Of a DNA stretch of 22,376 nt, positions 7,349 to 13,495 are shown in pieces (positions within the stretch are counted from its first letter, which is position 1; every line of letters starts with the position of its first letter). The notes under the pieces were generated by a model. The model had not been told where the DNA came from, searched no databases, and saw only the letters and a list, made by a program, of their open reading frames with translations. Origin of the DNA: Acetobacteraceae bacterium (GTDB lineage Bacteria; Pseudomonadota; Alphaproteobacteria; Acetobacterales; Acetobacteraceae). Both the position numbers and the translations under genes were made by a program. The stretch is from assembly GCA_947446625.1 (NCBI GenBank), contig CANFIE010000016.1:1-22376 (forward strand). Reading direction: 5' to 3'.

Positions 7349-8251
7349 ATGAGCACTCCCTTGAAAAAGATCGGCTTCATCGGCATTGGCAACATGGGCT
7401 GGCCCATGGCGGCCAACCTGGTGAAGGCCGGCTTCGACGTTACCGTGTGCGATGCCCGCCCCGGCCATGCCGCGAAATTCGCGACCGAAGTCGGTGGCAA
7501 GGCGGCCGCTTCCCCGGTGGAAGCCGCCACCGGCATGGATGCGGTGGTCACCATCGTGCCTACCTCCAAGCAAGTGGGCGAAGTTGCCGCGCAGATTGTG
7601 CCGGTGCTGGCCAAGGGCGCGCTGCTGATCGACATGACCAGCGGCCAGCCGGGAAAAACGCGTGAAATCGCGGCTGAGCTCGAAGCACGCGGCGTGGCGA
7701 TGATCGACGCGCCGGTCTCCGGTGGCGTGCCTCGGGCCAAGACCGGCGAACTCGCCATCATGGTGGGTGGTGCGGATGCCGATCTCGACCGCGCCGATGC
7801 GGTGCTGAAGGCCATGGGCACCAGCATTCATCGCTGCGGCGGCATTGGTGCCGGCCAGGCCATGAAGGCGCTGAACAACCTGGTCAGCGCCGGCGGCTTC
7901 CTGATGGGCATCGAGGCGCTGCTGATCGGCCAGCGCTTCGGCCTGGATACCGCCAAGATGGTGGACGTGCTGAACGCTTCCTCGGGCATGACCAATTCCA
8001 GCCAGAAGAAGTTCAAGCAATACGTCCTCAACCGCAGCTTTGAGGATGGCTTCGGCCTGGAGCTGATGGTGAAGGACCTGGGCATTGCGCTGGAAGTGGG
8101 GCGCGACACCAGCACCCCCACGCCGTTCAGCGCCCTGTGCCGCGAGATGTGGGCCTCGGCCCTCAACGCGCTGGGCCCTGGGCACAATCACACCGCCGTC
8201 ACTCTGCTCTCTGAGAAGCTGGCCGGCGACGTGCTGGGAGGCAATAAGTGA
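7349..8251 (+). CDS. NAD(P)-dependent beta-hydroxyacid dehydrogenase (3-hydroxyisobutyrate dehydrogenase-like)
   Basis: A 300-residue oxidoreductase of the HIBADH / tartronate-semialdehyde reductase superfamily, which interconverts a beta-hydroxyacid and its semialdehyde or ketone. The Rossmann motif IGFIGIGNMGWPMAANL (about 8-24) includes the family signature. Substrate-binding DAPVSGGVPRAKTG is at about 120-133, and the catalytic Lys173 sits in GAGQAMKALNNL with Asn177. The C-terminal helical domain follows, including GLELMVKDLGIALEVG. It is the middle gene of a three-gene unit: one base after the decarboxylase-like gene, with its stop overlapping the next ATG by one base. The actual hydroxyacid cannot be told from sequence. 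Confidence 0.93.
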   Translation: MSTPLKKIGFIGIGNMGWPMAANLVKAGFDVTVCDARPGHAAKFATEVGGKAAASPVEAATGMDAVVTIVPTSKQVGEVAAQIVPVLAKGALLIDMTSGQPGKTREIAAELEARGVAMIDAPVSGGVPRAKTGELAIMVGGADADLDRADAVLKAMGTSIHRCGGIGAGQAMKALNNLVSAGGFLMGIEALLIGQRFGLDTAKMVDVLNASSGMTNSSQKKFKQYVLNRSFEDGFGLELMVKDLGIALEVGRDTSTPTPFSALCREMWASALNALGPGHNHTAVTLLSEKLAGDVLGGNK

Positions 8252-9099
8252 TGGGCGCCGATGGTCGGAGCGGCGAAGGCCGCGAAGAGCTGAATCGGCA
8301 ACCCGCCTTGTGGGAAGTCTATGCCATTCGCTACGGCGAACATGCCCGCCCGAAGCAGGCCAGCTACCTGCTGCCGGTGGAGGACCCGCACGAGAACAAC
8401 CCGCTGGACTACTTCATCTGGCTGCTGCGCGGCCCGGGTGGCCGGCAGATTCTGGTGGATTGCGGCTTCGACCTGGCCACCGCCGCCAAGCGCGGCCGCA
8501 CCATCATGCGCACGGTGGAGCAGGCGCTGCGCGACTTCGGCACCGACCCGTCGCAGATCAGCGACGTGGTCATCACCCACCTGCACTACGACCACGCCGG
8601 CAACCTGGATGCCTTCCCGAATGCCATGTTCCACCTGCAGGAACGGGAAATGGCCTTCGCCACCGGCAAGCACATGTGCCAGGCCTGCATCCGTCAGCCC
8701 TTCGAGGCTGAGGACGTGGTGAAGATGGTGCGCCATCTCTACAATGACCGCCTGACCTTCCACAGCGGCGAGGGCGAAGTGGCCCCCGGCGTTACCGTGC
8801 ATGGCGTGGGCGGCCACTCGGATGGTCTGCAGATGGTTCGGGCGCAAACCGCGCGTGGCCCGCTGGTGGTGGCGTCAGACGCCATGCACTTCTACGGCAA
8901 TGTCCAGCGCAACAACCCCTTCCCCATCATCTTCGACCTGGGTGCGATGACGATTGGCTGGAAGACGGCGAAGAAGCTGGCCGGCGGCGATGAAACCCTG
9001 GTGGTGCCAGGGCATGACCCGCTGGTGCGGACCCGCTACCCCGCCATGCCCGGCACCAATGGCGAGGTTGTGGCGCTGCATTTGGCGCCTAAGGCTTAA
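8251..9099 (+). CDS. MBL-fold metallohydrolase, N-acyl-homoserine-lactonase-like
   Basis: Dinuclear metal hydrolase of 282 residues. The zinc motif THLHYDHAG supplies His110, His112, Asp114 and His115; the further ligands are His189 (GVGGHSDG), Asp210 (VASDAMH) and His255 (VPGHDP). Overall layout matches the lactonase branch (AttM/AiiA-like), whose members open lactone rings. Beside a decarboxylase and a hydroxyacid dehydrogenase, a catabolic lactone is as likely a substrate as a quorum signal. The start is the ATG at 8251, set by GGGAGG nine bases upstream (8236-8241) and by a TGATG overlap with the previous gene; a GTG one codon earlier is possible. No signal peptide, so cytoplasmic. Its stop overlaps tail-to-tail with the minus-strand gene. 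Confidence 0.9.
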   Translation: MGADGRSGEGREELNRQPALWEVYAIRYGEHARPKQASYLLPVEDPHENNPLDYFIWLLRGPGGRQILVDCGFDLATAAKRGRTIMRTVEQALRDFGTDPSQISDVVITHLHYDHAGNLDAFPNAMFHLQEREMAFATGKHMCQACIRQPFEAEDVVKMVRHLYNDRLTFHSGEGEVAPGVTVHGVGGHSDGLQMVRAQTARGPLVVASDAMHFYGNVQRNNPFPIIFDLGAMTIGWKTAKKLAGGDETLVVPGHDPLVRTRYPAMPGTNGEVVALHLAPKA

Positions 9100-9428
9100 C
9101 TGGCCGAAAACAACACCACCAAGGCCATCGCCAGCCCGGCGATGGCCAGCATTTGTGAAAGCCCTGGCCAACTGCGCATCACCCCGGCGCGCAGAACCAG
9201 GGCGTTCACGGCCAGGGAGCCAACCAGCCCAGCCAGTGGCACCCACCAGGGCAGCATCCAGAAGCCCCAACCCAGCATGCCAACCCACAGCATGAAGGCG
9301 CCGCGCCCAAGCACCAGGAAGATGCGGTCCCCCAACCGAGACGCCGGCCGCAACCCCGGCTGGTCGCAGCGCGCCTCGATCATGGCCGCCACGGCCAGGG
9401 CCAGCAGTGCGGGAAAGTAAAATCGCAT
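9096..9428 (-). CDS. Small integral membrane protein, function unknown
   Basis: A 110-residue hydrophobic protein with about four membrane segments: roughly residues 2-16, 36-55, 58-80 and 88-107. A polar loop (EARCDQPGLRPASRLGDR, about 18-35) lies after the first. I do not recognise the family. It begins four bases after the stop of the second Bug gene, so the two are probably one transcript. TctB of tripartite transporters is also a small four-helix protein, but it is usually longer (about 150 residues) and this sequence shows no clear TctB feature. The coding case rests on hydrophobic periodicity and tight packing. It overlaps the end of the lactonase-like gene by four bases. Confidence 0.75.
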   Translation of the reverse strand: MRFYFPALLALAVAAMIEARCDQPGLRPASRLGDRIFLVLGRGAFMLWVGMLGWGFWMLPWWVPLAGLVGSLAVNALVLRAGVMRSWPGLSQMLAIAGLAMALVVLFSAS

Positions 9429-9432
9429 TGGT

Positions 9433-10404
9433 CTATTCCGGCCGGATATTGGCAGCGCGGATCACGCCGCGCCAACGCTCGCGCTCAGTAGAAATCACCT
9501 GCGCGCAGGCCTCGGCCGTGCCGCCAATGGGTTCCAGCCCAATTGCCGCCAGGCGCCGCTTGAAGCCATCCTCCGCCAGCACCGCATTCACTTCCCGATT
9601 CAGCCGCGCCACCACGGCGGCCGGCGTGCCAGCGGGCGCTGCCAGGTAGTTGAAGGCGCTGGCGTCAAAGCCGGGCAGGGTCTCGGCAATGGTGGGCAGT
9701 TCGGGCATCAGAAAGCTGCGGTTGGGCGTGCTCACCGCCAGGGCGCGCAGCGTGCCGGCGCGAATATGCTCGCTGTACAGCGACAAGGTGTCGATCAGCA
9801 GCGAAATCCGCCCGGCCAGCAATTCCTGAATAGCCGGCCCGCTGCCACGGAACGGCACATGGGTCATGTCCAGCCCGGCCATGTGCTTCAGCATCTCGCC
9901 GGCCAAATGGCTGGAAGCACCAATGCCGGAACTGCCAAAGGTCAACTCGCCCGGCTTGGCCTTGGCCAGGGCAATCACCTCCGCCACGCTGCGGGCCGGC
10001 AGGCTGGGGTGAACCACCATCAGGTTGGGGGCACGAATCAGCGAAATGATGGGCGCGAAGGCGGTGGCGGCATCGTAAGGCAGCGACCGCATCAGGCTGG
10101 GGTTGATGATCTGCGGCCCCGGTGTGCCGTACAGCAGCGTGTAGCCATCGGCCGGGCTGCGGGCGACCTGGTCGGCGCCCAGCGTGGCGCCGGCGCCGGG
10201 GCGGTTTTCCACAATCATGCTCTGCCCCAGCCGGCTGCCCAGCGCCTCGGCCAGCATGCGGCCCACCTGGTCCGAGGCGCCGCCGGGGGCGAAGGGCACC
10301 ACCAGCTTCAATGGGCGGCTCGGCCATTCCTCGGTCTGGGCGCGGCCGGCCATGGGCAAGGCCAGCCCGGCCAGCAGCAGGGCGCGGCGCGGTGAATTTC
10401 TCAT
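9433..10404 (-). CDS. Bug/TctC-family tripartite tricarboxylate transporter substrate-binding protein (second copy)
   Basis: Periplasmic binding protein of 323 residues. The signal peptide MRNSPRRALLLAGLALPMAG has cleavage near AGRA-QT (about residue 22). Family segments are EWPSRPLKLVVPFAPGGASD, ENRPGAGATLGAD, PADGYTLLYG, GSSGIGASSHLAGEMLK, and HVPFRGSGPAIQELLAGRI. The ATG at 10404 gives a proper signal peptide and is preceded by GGGAG; an ATG at 10422 would add six residues before the basic region. It is clearly divergent from the Bug protein at 5014-5973, so the two probably bind different ligands. No cognate membrane subunits are visible apart from the small unknown membrane protein just downstream. 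Confidence 0.95.
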   Translation of the reverse strand: MRNSPRRALLLAGLALPMAGRAQTEEWPSRPLKLVVPFAPGGASDQVGRMLAEALGSRLGQSMIVENRPGAGATLGADQVARSPADGYTLLYGTPGPQIINPSLMRSLPYDAATAFAPIISLIRAPNLMVVHPSLPARSVAEVIALAKAKPGELTFGSSGIGASSHLAGEMLKHMAGLDMTHVPFRGSGPAIQELLAGRISLLIDTLSLYSEHIRAGTLRALAVSTPNRSFLMPELPTIAETLPGFDASAFNYLAAPAGTPAAVVARLNREVNAVLAEDGFKRRLAAIGLEPIGGTAEACAQVISTERERWRGVIRAANIRPE

Positions 10405-10432
10405 GGCGGTTTCGGCTCCCATTGTGATTCCA

Positions 10433-10461
10433 GCTTTTGGCGCCAGATCAGCATGTGTCAA
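10433..10461 (-). promoter_or_regulatory. Candidate promoter for the second Bug gene
   Basis: Read on the minus strand, a perfect -35 hexamer TTGACA (10456-10461) is followed after 17 bases by AAAAGC (10433-10438), a poor -10. Transcription would begin about 20 bases before the ATG at 10404. The perfect -35 in a GC-rich intergenic stretch is suggestive, but the weak -10 keeps confidence low. The promoter for the divergent molybdoenzyme gene should also lie in 10405-10533, where I see no clear elements. Confidence 0.3.
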
Positions 10462-10533
10462 CGCTGCGCACGGGGTCGCCTGCCGCGCCAAGCTGACCTA
10501 TCCTGCACTGCAGCATCCGAGAGGCGAGCCGCC

Positions 10534-12900
10534 ATGCCCGACAGCAACCTGAGCTTCGACCCTACCAAGCTGAAATTCGGCGTTGGCCAGCCCGTGCCGC
10601 GGCAGGAAGACCCCATTCTGCTGCAAGGCCGTGGCCGCTACACCGACGACATCAGCCTGGCAGGTCAGGCCTGGTGCGTCATGGTCCGCAGCCCCTATGC
10701 GCATGGCATCATCAAGGGCATCGAAACCAGCGCCGCCCGCGCGATGCCGGGCGTGCTCGGTGTGTTCACCGGGGCCGACCTAGCCGAATACGGCACCATG
10801 AAATGCGCCCTGCCGCTGAAAAGCCGCGACGGCACGCCGCTCATCAACATCCAGCGCCCGTCCCTGGCCACCGACAAGGTGCGCTACGTTGGCGACCCCG
10901 TGGCCTTCGTGGTGGCCGAGACCAAGGCCCAGGCGATCGACGCCGCCGAGGCGGTTGAACTGGACGTGGAAACCCTGGACGCGGTGACCGAGGCCGGTGC
11001 CGCCGCCGCCCCCGGCGCGCCGCAGCTTTACGACCACATCCCCGGCAACGTGGTGGTGGACTTCCACTATGGCGACGCCGCCAAGGTGGCCACCGCCTTT
11101 GCCAATGCCGCGCATGTCACCCGCATGACCATCCGCAACAACCGCGTTGTGGTCTGCGCCATGGAACCGCGCAGCGCCATTGGCGAATATGACGCCAAGG
11201 CAGGCCGCTACACCCTGCATGTGGGCTGCCAGGGCGTGTTCGGCCTGCGCAACCAAATGGCCAATGACCTGCTGAAGGTGCCCACCGACAAGGTCCGCAT
11301 CCTCACCGGCAATGTTGGTGGCAGCTTTGGCATGAAGGCCAGCGCCTACCCGGAATACGTGCCCGTGCTGCACGCCGCCAAGCTGCTGGGACGCCCGGTG
11401 AAATGGACCGACGACCGCAGCGGCGCCTTCCTCAGCGACCAGCACGGCCGCGACCATGAGGTGGAAGCCGAACTGGCCTTTGACGGCGCCGGCCGGACCC
11501 TGGCGGTGCGCCTGACCACCTACGCCAATATGGGCGCCTACCTGGCCACCGTTGGGCCGCACATGGCCACCGGCAACTATACCAAGAACATCCAGTCCAA
11601 CTACGCCACCCCGCTCATTGAGATCATCACCAAATCGGTGGTCACCAACACCACGCCGGTCTCGGCCTACCGTGGCGCTGGGCGGCCCGAAGCCAACTAC
11701 TACATGGAGCGCATGCTGGAGCAGGCGGCGCAGGAAATGGGCCGCGACCCGATTGAACTGCGCCGGATCAACCACATCCGGCCCGACCAATTCCCGTTCA
11801 GCGCCCCCAGCGGCAGCGTCTATGATACCGGCGATTTCACCGCCATTCTCGACCAGGCGCTGAAGGCCGCCGACTGGGATGGCTTCCCTGCCCGCCGCGC
11901 CGAGGCCAAGGCGCGCGGCAAGCTGCGCGGCCGCGGCATTGGCAACTTCCTGGAATGCACCGCCCCGGTGCAGAAGGAGCAGGGCGAGATCCGCTTCGAG
12001 GCCAATGGCGATGTCACCATCGTCACCGGCACGCTGGACTACGGCCAGGGCCATTGGTCGGCCTTCGCCCAACTGCTGCACACCCGGCTTGGCGTGCCGT
12101 TCGAGAAGGTGAAGCTGCTGCAGGGCGACAGCGATGAACTCATTGCCGGCGGCGGCACTGGCGGTTCCAAATCCATGATGGCTTCAGGCGCCGCCATCAT
12201 CGACGCCGCCGCCATGGTGGTGGAGCAGGGCAGGGCGGCCGCCGCCTACATGCTGGAAGCGGCGGTGGGCGATATCGAGTTCACCCAGGGGCCGGATGGC
12301 CTGGGCCATTTCACCATCGCCGGCACCGACCGCTCCATCGGCATCATGGAACTGGCGGAAAAGCTGCGCGCCGCCAGCAACTTGCCCGCCGATGTGCCCA
12401 GTACGCTGAACGCCCGCACCGTGTTCAACGAGGCGCCGATGGCCTTCCCCAATGGCTGCCATATCGCGGAAGTGGAAATTGACCCCGAAACCGGCCTGAC
12501 CGAGGTGGTGAAGTACACCACGGTGAACGACTTCGGCGTCATCGTGAATCCGCTGCTGGTGCAGGGCCAGGCGCATGGCGGCATCGCCCAGGGCATTGGC
12601 CAGGCATTGTATGAGCATGTGGACTACACTGAGGAAGGCCAACTGCTGACCGCCAGTTACCAGGACTACGCCCTGCCCCGCGCCAGCGACCTGCCCAGCT
12701 TTGGCTTTGAAAGCCATGGCGTGCCCTGCACCACCAACCCGGTGGGTGCCAAGGGCTGCGGTGAGGCCGGTTGCGCCGGCAGCCTGCCCTCGGTGATGAA
12801 TGCGGTGGTGGATGCGCTGGCCGAATTGGGCGTGGGGCATATCGACATGCCCGCCACGCCGGAGCGCGTCTGGCTGGCCATCCAGGCGGCGCGCGGCTGA
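10534..12900 (+). CDS. Xanthine dehydrogenase family molybdopterin-binding large subunit (CoxL-like, form II)
   Basis: A 788-residue molybdenum-hydroxylase catalytic subunit, which would insert water-derived oxygen into a C-H bond of an aromatic or heterocyclic substrate or an aldehyde. The N-terminal domain opens with VGQPVPRQEDPILLQGRGRY. Molybdopterin-contacting segments include NVGGSFGMK (260-268) and AYRGAGRPE (378-386). The catalytic glutamate is Glu744 in KGCGEAGCAGSLPS. AYRGAGR instead of AYRCSFR excludes a true carbon monoxide dehydrogenase. GAGAGGCGAG before the ATG at 10534 supports this start over an in-frame ATG at 10453, which would add an unrelated basic stretch. The FAD and 2Fe-2S subunits that normally accompany this protein are absent from the window. 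Downstream is a hairpin and then an unrelated receiver gene, so it is transcribed alone. Confidence 0.93.
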   Translation: MPDSNLSFDPTKLKFGVGQPVPRQEDPILLQGRGRYTDDISLAGQAWCVMVRSPYAHGIIKGIETSAARAMPGVLGVFTGADLAEYGTMKCALPLKSRDGTPLINIQRPSLATDKVRYVGDPVAFVVAETKAQAIDAAEAVELDVETLDAVTEAGAAAAPGAPQLYDHIPGNVVVDFHYGDAAKVATAFANAAHVTRMTIRNNRVVVCAMEPRSAIGEYDAKAGRYTLHVGCQGVFGLRNQMANDLLKVPTDKVRILTGNVGGSFGMKASAYPEYVPVLHAAKLLGRPVKWTDDRSGAFLSDQHGRDHEVEAELAFDGAGRTLAVRLTTYANMGAYLATVGPHMATGNYTKNIQSNYATPLIEIITKSVVTNTTPVSAYRGAGRPEANYYMERMLEQAAQEMGRDPIELRRINHIRPDQFPFSAPSGSVYDTGDFTAILDQALKAADWDGFPARRAEAKARGKLRGRGIGNFLECTAPVQKEQGEIRFEANGDVTIVTGTLDYGQGHWSAFAQLLHTRLGVPFEKVKLLQGDSDELIAGGGTGGSKSMMASGAAIIDAAAMVVEQGRAAAAYMLEAAVGDIEFTQGPDGLGHFTIAGTDRSIGIMELAEKLRAASNLPADVPSTLNARTVFNEAPMAFPNGCHIAEVEIDPETGLTEVVKYTTVNDFGVIVNPLLVQGQAHGGIAQGIGQALYEHVDYTEEGQLLTASYQDYALPRASDLPSFGFESHGVPCTTNPVGAKGCGEAGCAGSLPSVMNAVVDALAELGVGHIDMPATPERVWLAIQAARG

Positions 12901-12922
12901 GCCTGCGCTTCACGTCTGCGCG

Positions 12923-12952
12923 ACTGCACCTGCCACAGTGAGAGGGTGCAGT
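12923..12952 (+). terminator. Hairpin downstream of the molybdoenzyme gene
   Basis: ACTGCACC (12923-12930) and GGTGCAGT (12945-12952) are perfect reverse complements around a 14-base loop, starting 22 bases after the stop. There is no T-run. A second compact palindrome, CGCCCC-A-GGGGCG, lies at 12969-12981. They may terminate the upstream transcript or form part of the leader of the receiver gene. Confidence 0.45.
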
Positions 12953-13080
12953 GGAATGTGATTGGACCCGCCCCAGGGGCGTGGTCATTGTCGGGTAAAG
13001 GCGATGGCACGGGGGCTGTCGCCGGGGCGGGTGCTTCCTTGTGCGGGCCGGTGGCTTGCTGTGGCTTGCCCGGTTCCCAC

Positions 13081-13086
13081 AGGAGG
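13081..13086 (+). promoter_or_regulatory. Ribosome-binding site that sets the receiver-protein start
   Basis: A consensus AGGAGG sits nine bases before the ATG at 13096. It rules out the longer in-frame start at 12946, and also the out-of-frame ATG at 13088, which meets a stop two codons later. Confidence 0.8.
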
Positions 13087-13095
13087 GATGTTCTA

Positions 13096-13464
13096 ATGGC
13101 CGTGCTTACGGGCAGGCGAGTGTTGGTGGTTGAGGACGAGGCGCTGGTGGCGATGCTGGTGGAGGATGCTCTGCTGGATGCCGGCGCCGAGGTGGTGGGG
13201 CCGGTGGCAACGGTGGCCGAGGCCCTGCGCCTGCTGGAGCAGTTGCGCGATAACCTGCCGGAAGCCGCGGTGCTGGACCTCAATTTGGCTGGCGAGCCTT
13301 CCACCCCGGTGGCGGATGAACTGGCCCGCCACGGCGTGCCCTTTGTGGTCGCCACTGGCTATGGGTCAGACGGCCTGCCGCCAGGCCATGCCAATGTGAC
13401 CGTGCTGGCCAAGCCCTACGACCCGGACGACCTGACGGCCGCCCTGGCGCGACTGTGGGCCTGA
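13096..13464 (+). CDS. Single-domain response regulator (CheY-like receiver)
   Basis: A stand-alone receiver of 122 residues with no output domain. The acidic pocket is Glu13-Asp14 (VVEDEA), the phosphoacceptor Asp61 (AVLDLNLAGE), the switch threonine Thr87 (VATGYG) and the conserved Lys106 (LAKPYD). The LDLNLAGE and ATGYG-then-LAKPY patterns are typical of alphaproteobacterial receivers partnered with HWE-type histidine kinases. No kinase is in the window, so its partner and output are unknown. It could act as a phosphate sink or by protein interaction. It ends 15 bases from the convergent prpE gene. Confidence 0.9.
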   Translation: MAVLTGRRVLVVEDEALVAMLVEDALLDAGAEVVGPVATVAEALRLLEQLRDNLPEAAVLDLNLAGEPSTPVADELARHGVPFVVATGYGSDGLPPGHANVTVLAKPYDPDDLTAALARLWA

Positions 13465-13470
13465 AGCAAC

Positions 13471-13495
13471 GGCGCTGAATCAGCGCATCAGCGCC
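13471..13495. terminator. Inverted repeat at the convergent receiver/prpE junction
   Basis: GGCGCTGA (13471-13478) and TCAGCGCC (13488-13495) are perfect reverse complements. A nested alternative, GCGCTGA-A-TCAGCGC, occupies 13472-13486. It overlaps the last codons of prpE and lies just past the receiver stop. It may serve as a bidirectional terminator, but neither side has a T-run. Confidence 0.4.

Noticed and set aside
9096..9428. TctB subunit of a tripartite carboxylate transporter
   Set aside because: Too short and without recognisable TctB sequence; topology alone is not enough, so it was left as unknown.
10780..12081. 433-codon minus-strand frame opposite the Mo-hydroxylase
   Set aside because: Low-complexity Gly/His/Val-rich product exactly antisense to a motif-rich gene; the same applies to 12184-12840.
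10534..12900. True carbon monoxide dehydrogenase large subunit
   Set aside because: The active-site loop is AYRGAGR and not the AYRCSFR of genuine CO dehydrogenase, and no coxS or coxM is present.
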